From an uncultured Bacteroidota bacterium (GTDB lineage: Bacteria > Bacteroidota > Bacteroidia > Chitinophagales > Chitinophagaceae), in NCBI GenBank assembly GCA_903912405.1, contig CAIWHF010000063.1, positions 1 to 18,202 of the forward strand: a stretch of DNA of 18,202 bases, in the 5' to 3' direction. Of this stretch, positions 7,471-15,299 are shown one piece after another; the first letter of the stretch is position 1; each line of letters begins with the position of its first letter. The position numbers and the translations under genes were made by a program. The notes below the pieces were generated by a model, which saw only the letters and a program-made list of their open reading frames with translations, was not told the origin of the DNA and did no database searches.

Positions 7471-9738
7471 TTAACTTTTAGCAAATTCTGCACGAATTAC
7501 ATTCAATGCACCACCAGCTTTAAACCATTCAATTTGTTGGTCGTTATAGCTATGGTTTACTTGAATTGTTTCATTGCTTCCATCTGTATGGTGAATTACT
7601 AAACTTAAAGGTGTATTAGCATTGAAAGAGGTTAATCCAACAATGTCAAATTGATCATCTTCTTTAATTTTATCGTAGTCTGCTTTGTCAGCAAAGGTCA
7701 ATGCCAACATACCTTGTTTTTTCAAATTGGTTTCGTGAATACGAGCAAATGATTTTACTAATATGGCACGAACACCTAAATGACGAGGTTCCATAGCAGC
7801 ATGCTCACGAGAGCTACCTTCGCCATAGTTTTCATCACCTACTACAATAGATCCAAAACCTTGTGCTTTATAAGCTCTTTGAACAGATGGTACGGCGTCG
7901 TATTCGCTAGTAAGTTGATTTTTTATACTGTTGATTTTTTCATTGAAGAAATTGGTAGCACCTATCAATAAATTGTTAGAGATATTATCTAAGTGACCTC
8001 TTAATTTCAACCATGGTCCCGCCATAGAGATATGGTCGGTAGTACATTTGCCTTTTGCTTTAATCAATAGTTTCAAACCATTTATGTCAGTGCCTTCCCA
8101 TGCCGTGAATGGAGCAAGTAATTGTAAGCGTCCAGAATCTGGGGCTACATTTACTTGTACTTGACTGCCATCAACTGCAGGTGCAATAAAGCCAGCATCT
8201 TCAACGTCAAAGCCTTTTGTTGGTAATTCGTTTCCAACAGGAGCGTCTAATTTTACTGCTTCACCTGCTTCGTTTACTAAGGTGTCGGTAAGTGGATTGA
8301 ATCCTAAATCACCAGCAATAGCTAAGGCTGTTACGATCTCTGGAGATGCAACAAATGCATAGGTGTTTGGATTGCCATCTTGGCGAGCTTGGAAATTTCT
8401 ATTGAACGAATGAATGATCGTGTTTTTTTCTTTTTTCTCTGCACCTGTTCTCGCCCACATACCAATACATGGTCCGCAAGCATTCGCAAATACTTTAGCA
8501 CCAATTTGATCAAAAGTTGATAAGAAACCGTCTCTTTCGATAGTGTAACGAATCATTTCTGAACCTGGTGTAATCATGAATTCAGCTTTTGTTTTTAAGT
8601 TCTTATCAGCAACTTGTTGTGCTAATGAAACAGCTCTGCTGATATCTTCGTAAGAAGAGTTGGTGCAAGAACCAATTAAACCTGCCTCCACTTTTAAAGG
8701 CCAATTGTTTTTAATTGCTTCTTCTTTTAATTTAGAAATTGGAGTAGCTAAATCTGGAGTGAAAGGACCATTTACGTAGGGTTCTAATTCATCTAAATTG
8801 ATTTCGATTACTTGATCGTAATATTTTTCAGGATGTGCATATACTTCAGCATCCGGACGTAAATGTTCTTTGATTGCCGTTGCTGCATCAGCGATTTCAG
8901 CTCTACCTGTTGCTCTTAAATAATCAGCCATTTTTTCATCATAGCCAAATAAAGAACAAGTAGCGCCTACTTCAGCACCCATATTACAAATGGTTCCTTT
9001 GCCTGTTGCACTTAAGCTATCGGCACCTTCACCAAAATATTCTACAATAGCACCAGTTCCACCTTTAACGGTTAAGATACCCGCTACTTTTAAAATAATA
9101 TCTTTCGCTGCAGCCCATCCGTTTAATTTACCAGTCAATTTTACACCAATTACTTTTGGCATTTTCAACTCCCATGGTAAACCAGCCATTACATCCACCG
9201 CATCAGCACCGCCAACGCCAATTGCCACCATACCCAAACCGCCAGCATTAACGGTATGCGAATCGGTACCAATCATCATTCCACCTGGGAAGGCATAATT
9301 TTCTAAAACAATTTGGTGAATAATACCAGCTCCTGGTTTCCAGAACCCGATACCATATTTGTTAGATACAGATGCTAAGAAATCAAATACTTCTTTACTT
9401 TCTTCATTTGCAAACGCTAAGTCGGTATTAGCTCCAACTTTTGCTTGGATAAGATGGTCGCAATGCACCGTAGAAGGCACCGCTACTTTATCTCTTCCGC
9501 AAGTCATAAATTGTAACAAGGCCATTTGAGCAGTGGCATCTTGCATCGCAACGCGATCGGGTGCAAAATCAACATAACTTTCGCCTCTTACAAATGGGGT
9601 AGTACTTGTATTGCAAAGGTGTGCATACAAGATTTTTTCTGTTAGGGTTAATGGATGTCCTAAAAGATTTCTAGTAGCAGCAACTCGCTCAGGTAGTTGT
9701 TGGTATACTTTTTTGATAAGGTCTAAATCGAAAGCCAT
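7471..9738 (-). CDS. acn: Aconitate hydratase, mitochondrial type
   Basis: Interconverts citrate and isocitrate through cis-aconitate in the TCA cycle, in the cytoplasm, using a 4Fe-4S cluster. At 755 residues it has the mitochondrial-type length and architecture rather than that of the about 890-residue AcnA/IRP type. The cluster ligands fall at C358 (GSCTNSS) and C421/C424 (NACGPCIGMW), the same numbers as in classical mitochondrial aconitase, and the substrate-binding GSSRE begins at G641 (S642, R644), also in register. HCDHLIQ (92-98) and GTDSHTVNAGG (157-167) carry other active-site residues. The swivel domain occupies about 540-755. The gene stands alone on the minus strand. Its 171-base upstream gap has only an imperfect -7 box (TAATTTCG on the minus strand, about 30 bases before the ATG). 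Confidence 0.96.
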   Translation of the reverse strand: MAFDLDLIKKVYQQLPERVAATRNLLGHPLTLTEKILYAHLCNTSTTPFVRGESYVDFAPDRVAMQDATAQMALLQFMTCGRDKVAVPSTVHCDHLIQAKVGANTDLAFANEESKEVFDFLASVSNKYGIGFWKPGAGIIHQIVLENYAFPGGMMIGTDSHTVNAGGLGMVAIGVGGADAVDVMAGLPWELKMPKVIGVKLTGKLNGWAAAKDIILKVAGILTVKGGTGAIVEYFGEGADSLSATGKGTICNMGAEVGATCSLFGYDEKMADYLRATGRAEIADAATAIKEHLRPDAEVYAHPEKYYDQVIEINLDELEPYVNGPFTPDLATPISKLKEEAIKNNWPLKVEAGLIGSCTNSSYEDISRAVSLAQQVADKNLKTKAEFMITPGSEMIRYTIERDGFLSTFDQIGAKVFANACGPCIGMWARTGAEKKEKNTIIHSFNRNFQARQDGNPNTYAFVASPEIVTALAIAGDLGFNPLTDTLVNEAGEAVKLDAPVGNELPTKGFDVEDAGFIAPAVDGSQVQVNVAPDSGRLQLLAPFTAWEGTDINGLKLLIKAKGKCTTDHISMAGPWLKLRGHLDNISNNLLIGATNFFNEKINSIKNQLTSEYDAVPSVQRAYKAQGFGSIVVGDENYGEGSSREHAAMEPRHLGVRAILVKSFARIHETNLKKQGMLALTFADKADYDKIKEDDQFDIVGLTSFNANTPLSLVIHHTDGSNETIQVNHSYNDQQIEWFKAGGALNVIRAEFAKS

Positions 9739-9884
9739 AATTATGAGGGTATATTTAATATTAAAGTTGTGCGAAATTATTGATTTTTTGTCAAAAAGGC
9801 TAATTTAAAAACCGAAAATTGATGTTAAGATTAGTTTGGTGCTAAGGTATTCTATAAATAGCTATGGATTTGGCTTTAGGAGCT

Positions 9885-9892
9885 TATATTTG
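9885..9892 (+). promoter_or_regulatory. Possible Bacteroidota -7 box (TATATTTG) before the nuclease gene
   Basis: An exact TAnnTTTG match lies 17 bases before the ATG at 9910, a natural distance for a short leader. No TTG sits 17-23 bases further upstream. It could drive the nuclease gene and, by read-through, the permease and carboxylase genes downstream. Confidence 0.4.
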
Positions 9893-9909
9893 TTGCGAAA
9901 ACACCCCTC

Positions 9910-10815
9910 ATGGCTACATTTAAAAATGAATTTTCTTGGTCGCTCAGTAGAAACGAATTGTTTCACTATTGCCCCAGAAAATACTTCTACAATTATTACG
10001 AATATTGGGATGGTTGGTTGTGGAATGCACCGCCTTTGAAGAAAAAAATATATCAATTAAAAAAGATGTCGGCCTTAGACATGTGGTTGGGTGATGTGGT
10101 ACATCGATGTATTAAATTTAGTATCCTTCATAAAGATAAAGAGGCGCCTTTCCTTTTAGATAGTTTGCAAAAAAGATTAGCACATGATTTAGCGCTGTCA
10201 TTTAAAAATGCACAAGGTCCTATTCAAGCCAAAAATTTATTATTGATAGAACATTATAAAGGTTTGCCTGTTGATGAGCATTATTGGTTTGAAAAAGGAG
10301 CATCTTTATTAAAGACCTATTTACAATCTACTTGGTATGAACACTTAAAAACCATACCTGCTAATCAATTTATTTACGTAGATGCCGATGATATTAAAAG
10401 TATGCAATTTGATGTAAACGGGTTGCGTGTTTATGCCATTCCCGATTTGTGTTTTTATAACCAAGACGGACAATTGGTATTGATAGATTGGAAAACTGGT
10501 AAAGAGCGACACACGGAATTGTCTCCCCAATTGAAAATTTATGCCTTGCGTTTACAGTTAGTGGATGGTATTATTCCAAGTGATAAAAGTATTCAGGCTT
10601 ATACACATTATATTCAAACGGGCACTGATGTTGGGAGATTAATTGAAGAAGCGGATATTGACGAAGCCTATGCCATCATTGCAACGGGTAAACAACAAAT
10701 GTTGGCCTTGCTTGAAGATGAAGCTGAAAATAAACCAAAGCCAATGGCCTGTTTTGAAAAAACGGAGGATGCCACTAAGTGTGCAATTTGTCCTTTTCAA
10801 GAAATCTGTAATTAA
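9910..10815 (+). CDS. Stand-alone Fe-S PD-(D/E)XK nuclease, Cas4/AddB-like
   Basis: A 301-residue cytoplasmic protein with the RecB/AddB/Cas4-type nuclease layout. Visible elements in order: Cys21 in HYCPRKYFY; the helix with His65 (LGDVVHRCIKF); the metal-binding Asp179 (AIPDLCF); D193 and K195 in LIDWKTGK (the ExK-equivalent); Q207 and Y211 in PQLKIYALRL (QxxxY motif IV); and Cys291, Cys294 and Cys300 in KCAICPFQEIC. The C-n-CxxC-n5-C spacing is that of the 4Fe-4S cluster in Cas4 and AddB, which ties the two ends of the domain together. All expected catalytic and cluster residues are present, so activity as a DNA exonuclease or endonuclease is likely, but its pathway is unknown. No helicase, cas gene or CRISPR array lies nearby. 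It may be co-transcribed with the permease 45 bases downstream. Confidence 0.85.
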   Translation: MATFKNEFSWSLSRNELFHYCPRKYFYNYYEYWDGWLWNAPPLKKKIYQLKKMSALDMWLGDVVHRCIKFSILHKDKEAPFLLDSLQKRLAHDLALSFKNAQGPIQAKNLLLIEHYKGLPVDEHYWFEKGASLLKTYLQSTWYEHLKTIPANQFIYVDADDIKSMQFDVNGLRVYAIPDLCFYNQDGQLVLIDWKTGKERHTELSPQLKIYALRLQLVDGIIPSDKSIQAYTHYIQTGTDVGRLIEEADIDEAYAIIATGKQQMLALLEDEAENKPKPMACFEKTEDATKCAICPFQEICN

Positions 10816-10847
10816 AAGCGAAACCCTCAAATACGTATTTAAAAACT

Positions 10848-10855
10848 TATATTTG
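10848..10855 (+). promoter_or_regulatory. Possible Bacteroidota -7 box (TATATTTG) before the ABC-2 permease
   Basis: The same octamer as before the nuclease gene, here ending only five bases before the ATG at 10861. If functional, transcription would begin at or next to the start codon and give an essentially leaderless mRNA. No -33 TTG is visible, so chance remains possible. Confidence 0.3.
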
Positions 10856-10860
10856 CAGCT

Positions 10861-11955
10861 ATGAAATCGTATAGTAACCTTACCGCACTAAGGGCATTAA
10901 TTAAAGCTAGTTTGCAATCCATTTTTAAGAGTCCATCAGCTATTGTTTTTGGGGTAGCCTTCCCATTAATATTTATCATGGTTTTTGGTTTTTTAGGAGG
11001 CGGTAAAGATCCTGTGTTTTCAGTGGCTGATGCATTAACTAGTGATACCACAGTTTCCTTGAATAGATCTTTGCACCAAGTGCCGCAATTAAAATGGAAA
11101 ACCTTTGCTACGCAAAATGAAATAGATGCTGCATTGCAAAATGGAACCATTACGGCTACTATTGCTATACAGCAACCGATTGCATCGCAACCGGCACAAA
11201 TAGTGATACAGGCTGCATCCTCTGGTGCGAAAAATTTACCAGCATTGCAAGCTATAGTAAAACAAGTTATTCAATTGCAAGATCCATCAATACAACAAAA
11301 GATGGCTGCTGTTGCTAATGTTCAAATACGCATTCAGCAAGTTAGAGCCTACAAATCAATTGATTTTATATTACCCGGTCAATTGGGTTTTTCCTTATTG
11401 GCAGGTAGTGTGTTTGGTACTGCTTTTGTATTTTTTAATTTGCGACAAACACTTGTGTTGAAACGTTTTTTCGCAACGCCAGTTAGAAAAGAAATTATTG
11501 TAGTAAGTGAAGGCATCGCTAGAATGCTTTTTCAATTATTAACCTCATTGGTAATTATCGTGATTGGCCATTTTGCATTTGGCTTTACGTTAGTAAATGG
11601 TTTTTGGACGGGCTTAGAGATGTTACTATTAAGTGCCTTGGGTATTATTGTTTTCATGGGTTTTGGTTTTGTAGTAAGTGGCTTGGCAAAAACAGATGCT
11701 ACCATTCCGCCTATTGCCAATTTGATTACCTTGCCGCAGTTTTTATTAGCGGGTACTTTTTTCTCCATAGATAATTTTCCTAAATGGTTGCAACCCATAA
11801 CCAAAGCAATGCCGCTGACGTATTTAAATGATGCTATGCGTAAAATTGCTTTCGATGGTGCACATTTATGGGATGTAAAAGCAGATATATTGGTATTATG
11901 TTTATTTGGATTGGGAATTTATTTATTAGCGTCTCGAGTATTTAAGTGGGAATAA
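10861..11955 (+). CDS. ABC-2 type transporter permease
   Basis: A 364-residue inner-membrane protein with the ABC-2 exporter topology: a first membrane helix (about 26-47), a large extracytoplasmic region (about 50-170), then five helices at roughly 174-194, 222-243, 250-275, 283-301 and 343-361. The cytoplasmic loop LKRFFATPVRKEIIVVSEG (200-218) after helix 2 and the conserved NFPKWLQPITKAMPLTYL segment (305-322) are typical of the family. Such permeases export drugs, polysaccharides or lipids, or act in gliding-type machineries; the cargo cannot be told here. The partner ATPase, usually the adjacent gene, is absent on both sides, so it must be encoded elsewhere. The next gene, an acyl-CoA carboxylase, starts 15 bases downstream. 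Confidence 0.88.
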   Translation: MKSYSNLTALRALIKASLQSIFKSPSAIVFGVAFPLIFIMVFGFLGGGKDPVFSVADALTSDTTVSLNRSLHQVPQLKWKTFATQNEIDAALQNGTITATIAIQQPIASQPAQIVIQAASSGAKNLPALQAIVKQVIQLQDPSIQQKMAAVANVQIRIQQVRAYKSIDFILPGQLGFSLLAGSVFGTAFVFFNLRQTLVLKRFFATPVRKEIIVVSEGIARMLFQLLTSLVIIVIGHFAFGFTLVNGFWTGLEMLLLSALGIIVFMGFGFVVSGLAKTDATIPPIANLITLPQFLLAGTFFSIDNFPKWLQPITKAMPLTYLNDAMRKIAFDGAHLWDVKADILVLCLFGLGIYLLASRVFKWE

Positions 11956-11970
11956 TTTAAAAACAGAAGT

Positions 11971-13599
11971 ATGAATTTAGAATTTAATAAGAATGAAGAT
12001 GCAATGCGTTTGATCATCAGTCAAATGCGTCAACGCCATGCTCAAATTAGTTTGGGTGGTGGTAAAAAAGCTATAGAGAAAGCAAAAGAAAAAGGGAAAT
12101 TAAGTCCTCGTGAGCGCATCGATTATTTAATAGATGCAGATACGGAGTTTCAAGAAATTGGAGCGTTTACAGCCTATGAAATGTATCAAGAACATGGAGG
12201 CTGTCCGGCAGGGGGCACAGTTGGAGGTTTAGGATTTGTGAGTGGTAAATTATGCATGATCATTGCTAATGACAATACAGTAAAAGCGGGTGCTTGGTTC
12301 CCATTGACCGGGAAGAAAAATTTACGCTTACAAGAAATTGCCATGGAGAACAAATTGCCCGTTATTTACATTGTAGATAGCGCCGGTGTTTATTTGCCTA
12401 TGCAAGATGAAATCTTCCCAGATAAAGAACACTTCGGTCGCATTTTTAGAAATAATGCGATGATGAGCGCTATGGGTATTACACAAATAGCTGCTGTAAT
12501 GGGTAGTTGTGTTGCGGGAGGTGCTTATTTGCCTATCATGAGCGATGAAACTTTGATGGTGGAAGGTAATGGTTCTATCTTTTTGGCAGGACCTTATTTA
12601 GTAAAAGCAGCGATTGGTGAAGATGTAGATATTCAAACATTAGGCGGCGCTACAACGCATAATGAAATAAGTGGTATTGCTGATTATAAATTTGAAAATG
12701 AGCAAGATTGCTTAGACCAAGTAAAACGAATTATTAGTAAAATAGGGAAACAAGAGCAAGCAGGATTTGATCAAATTGCAGCAGTAGCACCTAGGCGTGC
12801 TACGCAAGAAGTATATGGTTTAGTAAGCGCAGAAAATAATAAGAATTTTGATGTGGCAGCTGTTATAGAAACAATTGTAGATGCCGATTCTTTTGATCAA
12901 TTTAAAGAAGATTATGGTAAAACAATTGTTTGTGGTTATGCGCGTGTGGCTGGTTGGGCAGTAGGCATAGTAGCCAATCAGCGTAAAATTGTAAAAAGTG
13001 GTAAGGGTGAAATGCAAATGGGTGGTGTGATTTATAACGACAGTGCAGATAAAGCAGCGCGCTTTATTCAAAATTGTAATCAAAAGAAAATTCCATTAGT
13101 ATTCTTACAAGATGTTACGGGCTTTATGGTGGGTAGCAGAAGCGAACACAGTGGCATCATTAAAGATGGCGCTAAATTAGTGAATGCAGTCGCGAATTCT
13201 GTTGTTCCAAAGATTACAATCATCATTGGCAATTCATATGGAGCAGGTAATTATGCTATGTGTGGCAAAGCTTATGATCCAAGATTTATTTACGCTTGGC
13301 CAAATGCAAAAATTGCGGTAATGGGTGGTGAGCAAGCAGCTAAAACCCTATTGCAAATTCAAGTAGCTTCTTTGAAAGCTAAGGGTGAAGTAATAGATCC
13401 GGAAAAAGAAAAAGAATTATTGCAAGAGATAATTGAGAAGTATAATAAACAAACAAGTGTGTATTATGCGGCGGCTCGTTTATGGGTAGATGAGATTATT
13501 GATCCGGCAGAAACGCGTAATAGAATCGCATTGGCTATACAAGCAGCAAATCATGCGCCCATAGAAAAAGAATGGAAGAGTGGGGTGTTTCAGGTTTAA
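11971..13599 (+). CDS. Acyl-CoA carboxylase beta (carboxyltransferase) subunit, methylcrotonyl-like
   Basis: Moves CO2 from carboxybiotin to an acyl-CoA. The 542-residue protein has two crotonase-like halves. The N-half has GKLSPRERIDYL, GTVGGLGFVSG and the oxyanion-hole stretch VMGSCVAGGAYLP (176-188). The C-half has DVTGFMVGSRSEHSGI, the matching IIGNSYGAGNYAMCGKAY, and IAVMGGEQAAKTLL. The segment DEIFPDKEHFGRIFRNNA is close to the pattern of the methylcrotonyl-CoA carboxylase beta subunit (leucine degradation), while propionyl-CoA carboxylases differ there; substrate assignment from memory of the family is moderate. The alpha subunit (biotin carboxylase plus biotin carrier) is not in the window, although the two are often neighbours. 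Its stop codon overlaps that of the convergent PspC gene. Confidence 0.93.
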   Translation: MNLEFNKNEDAMRLIISQMRQRHAQISLGGGKKAIEKAKEKGKLSPRERIDYLIDADTEFQEIGAFTAYEMYQEHGGCPAGGTVGGLGFVSGKLCMIIANDNTVKAGAWFPLTGKKNLRLQEIAMENKLPVIYIVDSAGVYLPMQDEIFPDKEHFGRIFRNNAMMSAMGITQIAAVMGSCVAGGAYLPIMSDETLMVEGNGSIFLAGPYLVKAAIGEDVDIQTLGGATTHNEISGIADYKFENEQDCLDQVKRIISKIGKQEQAGFDQIAAVAPRRATQEVYGLVSAENNKNFDVAAVIETIVDADSFDQFKEDYGKTIVCGYARVAGWAVGIVANQRKIVKSGKGEMQMGGVIYNDSADKAARFIQNCNQKKIPLVFLQDVTGFMVGSRSEHSGIIKDGAKLVNAVANSVVPKITIIIGNSYGAGNYAMCGKAYDPRFIYAWPNAKIAVMGGEQAAKTLLQIQVASLKAKGEVIDPEKEKELLQEIIEKYNKQTSVYYAAARLWVDEIIDPAETRNRIALAIQAANHAPIEKEWKSGVFQV

Positions 13600-13823
13600 T
13601 GCACAAAAGGATTTCTCTTTCTTAAGAGTATATAGTGCTTAAGGTTTTTCCAAAAGGCTAAAATCATGTATACAATTATTGGAGAGCCCAAGGTGAGAAA
13701 GGAAATATAGATGAACCATAAACGTATTCGGGAGCTAGCAATGCCCATTCGTTCGCCAATGCTCGAGCAAACGCCGAACGCTTTCCACTCAATAAAATCT
13801 TTTATTTTATAAAGGCCACGCAT
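13596..13823 (-). CDS. Small PspC-domain membrane protein
   Basis: A 75-residue protein that is almost only a PspC domain. FGVCSSIGERMGIASSRIRLWFIY (about 16-39, quoted in part) gives the G-V-C-x-G/S-I-x-E-x-x-G-I and R-x-x-F/W motif, followed by one strongly hydrophobic helix (about 37-58) and a basic C-terminal tail KNLKHYILLRKR. PspC proteins act in the envelope stress response in enterobacteria; short relatives are common in Bacteroidota and poorly studied. The ATG is at 13821-13823. On its strand TATATTTA (13839-13846), one base off the -7 consensus, lies 15 bases upstream. The stop TAA (13596-13598) shares a TTAA with the stop of the convergent carboxylase gene. No partner PspA or PspB is visible. 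Confidence 0.83.
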   Translation of the reverse strand: MRGLYKIKDFIEWKAFGVCSSIGERMGIASSRIRLWFIYISFLTLGSPIIVYMILAFWKNLKHYILLRKRNPFVH

Positions 13824-13871
13824 GGTTTTTCATTTATGTAAATATAAGTTTTTTTAAGAAATAATTACTGC

Positions 13872-14510
13872 TTGTCTTTAATCGATATACATACTCATCA
13901 AAAAAAGAGCTCATCAACGGCGCTATGCGCTATCTATTCCGCTTTTGATACCATTGCTACTGCTGGTATATACAGTGTTGGTTTGCATCCTATGATGGTG
14001 CAAAACTATGATGCCATTGCAATGGAAAGTGCCTTTCGAGCTATGAAAAAGGATGCTGTTTGGGCCATTGGTGAAGTAGGATTAGACAAAAGAAATAAAG
14101 AGCATTGGGATTTGCAAGTGACACTTTTTCAACAGCAAATAACAATTGCTAATATGCTTCAAAAACCTTTAATTATTCATTGTGTGCAAGCTGTAGATGC
14201 TTGTTTGCTTTATTTACAAGCAGCTCAAGTGCCGGTTGTATTTCATGGCTTTCGAAAAGGATTGCCCGTGGCACAAAAAATTTTGCAACAGGGTTATTAT
14301 ATTTCATTTGGATCGGCCTTATTACAAGATGCTGCATTGCAACATTGTTTTAAAAGCATTCCCTTACATCAAGTATTTTTAGAAACAGATGAAGCCCCCA
14401 TAGCGATTGATACTCTTTATGAAACTGCCGCTAACTTGCTACAAACTGAAATAGAAAATGTAATTTTGCCTATTCAAGAAAATTTCAAAAGGGTTTTTAA
14501 ATTAGCATAA
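13872..14510 (+). CDS. TatD-family metal-dependent hydrolase, TTG start
   Basis: An amidohydrolase-fold protein of the TatD family, whose members are metal-dependent DNases or phosphodiesterases. The metal ligands are in place: H7 and H9 in DIHTH, E68 in AIGEVGLD, H103 in LIIHC, H125 in VFHGF and D173 in FLETDEAP. At 212 residues it is clearly shorter than the usual 250-265, yet no motif is missing. The start must be the TTG at 13872: the frame has no ATG or GTG between the upstream stop (13845-13847) and DIHTH, and TTG gives the usual few residues before the first histidines. The stop TAA overlaps the tcdA ATG by one base (TAATG), a translational-coupling layout. A distinct substrate is possible. 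Confidence 0.87.
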   Translation: MSLIDIHTHQKKSSSTALCAIYSAFDTIATAGIYSVGLHPMMVQNYDAIAMESAFRAMKKDAVWAIGEVGLDKRNKEHWDLQVTLFQQQITIANMLQKPLIIHCVQAVDACLLYLQAAQVPVVFHGFRKGLPVAQKILQQGYYISFGSALLQDAALQHCFKSIPLHQVFLETDEAPIAIDTLYETAANLLQTEIENVILPIQENFKRVFKLA

Positions 14511-15232
14511 TGAAAGATACTGCTTGGTTGTCGCGAACTACCTTACTCATAGGCGAAGAAAAATTGCAACGCTTAATAAATGCACATGTATTAGTTGTAG
14601 GTATGGGCGGCGTGGGGTCTTTTGCAGCAGAATTTATATGTAGAGCCGGTGTGGGCAAAATGACCATTATAGATGGCGATGTTGTTGATCCATCGAACAG
14701 AAATAGGCAATTGCCTGCATTGTCAACCAATCATGGCGTTTCAAAAGCAGCGATCATGGCAGAGCGATTAAAAGCTATTAATCCCGAATTAGAATTGAAT
14801 GTAATAAACTCCTTTATTGCACCTGAAATGGTTGCAGAAATTTTAGAAGTTCCTTTCGATTATGTGATAGATGCCATTGATAGTATTACTCCTAAAGTTA
14901 CTTTTCTAGAAGCGGCCTACCATAAGGGGCTTCGCATTGTGAGTAGTATGGGTGCTGGTGGCAAGATGGATCCTACGCAATTAAAAGTAGCTGATATATC
15001 AAAGTCTTTTAATTGTCCATTTGCGCAGCTGATCAGAAAGCGCTTGCGACCAAGAAAAATCCATAAAGGCATCACGGTGGTTTTCTCTACAGAATTGCCG
15101 GATAAAGAATCATTACTAGTCACCGATGGCTCCAATTTTAAAAAGTCTTCCTACGGCACTATTTCCTATTTGCCGGCGGCCTTTGGCGCCGCCGTAGCTT
15201 CTGTTGCAATTCGCGCACTTATTCAGGATTAA
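14510..15232 (+). CDS. tcdA: tRNA threonylcarbamoyladenosine dehydratase TcdA
   Basis: An E1-like, ATP-dependent enzyme that converts t6A to cyclic t6A at position 37 of ANN-decoding tRNAs. The Rossmann nucleotide-binding motif GMGGVG (31-36), the acidic IIDGD strand end, the arginine-rich SNRNRQLPA (62-70) that binds ATP, K79 in the SKA segment, and DAIDSITPK (121-129) match TcdA/CsdL closely, including the GAGGKMDPTQLKVADISK region. At 240 residues it is somewhat shorter than the about 268-residue E. coli protein. MoeB or ThiF would carry zinc CxxC pairs, and none is seen. It is coupled to tatD by a TAATG overlap. A weak hairpin (15224-15240, CAGGAT/ATCCTG) overlaps the stop but has no T tract. 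Confidence 0.92.
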   Translation: MKDTAWLSRTTLLIGEEKLQRLINAHVLVVGMGGVGSFAAEFICRAGVGKMTIIDGDVVDPSNRNRQLPALSTNHGVSKAAIMAERLKAINPELELNVINSFIAPEMVAEILEVPFDYVIDAIDSITPKVTFLEAAYHKGLRIVSSMGAGGKMDPTQLKVADISKSFNCPFAQLIRKRLRPRKIHKGITVVFSTELPDKESLLVTDGSNFKKSSYGTISYLPAAFGAAVASVAIRALIQD

Positions 15233-15299
15233 GCATCCTGGTTTACTCATAACAATCGCAATATTTTGCTTATCTTGCAAGGAATTTTAAACGATTTTT

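Noticed and set aside
8990..9298. Antisense open frame of 102 codons inside the aconitase gene
   Set aside because: It mirrors a conserved enzyme, has a proline/threonine-rich composition typical of reverse-frame translation, and shows no motif or start context.
9739..9909. Hidden small gene or RNA in the longest intergenic gap
   Set aside because: This 171-base divergent gap has no open frame with support, no strong hairpin and no tRNA-like fold; I see only candidate promoter boxes.
9910..10815. A CRISPR-Cas locus, suggested by the Cas4-like nuclease
   Set aside because: There are no direct repeats with spacers and no other cas gene anywhere in the window.
10839..11150. Antisense open frame of 103 codons over the start of the ABC-2 permease
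   Set aside because: It overlaps a clearly real membrane protein on the other strand and has no recognisable domain.
15174..15194. GC-rich hairpin CGGCGGC/GCCGCCG near the end of tcdA, considered as a terminator
   Set aside because: It lies inside coding sequence for LPAAFGAAVAS, about 38 bases before the stop, and has no T tract after it.
15224..15240. Short hairpin CAGGAT/ATCCTG at the tcdA stop, considered as a terminator
   Set aside because: The stem is only 6 bp and is followed by GTTTAC rather than a run of T, so I did not list it as a feature.
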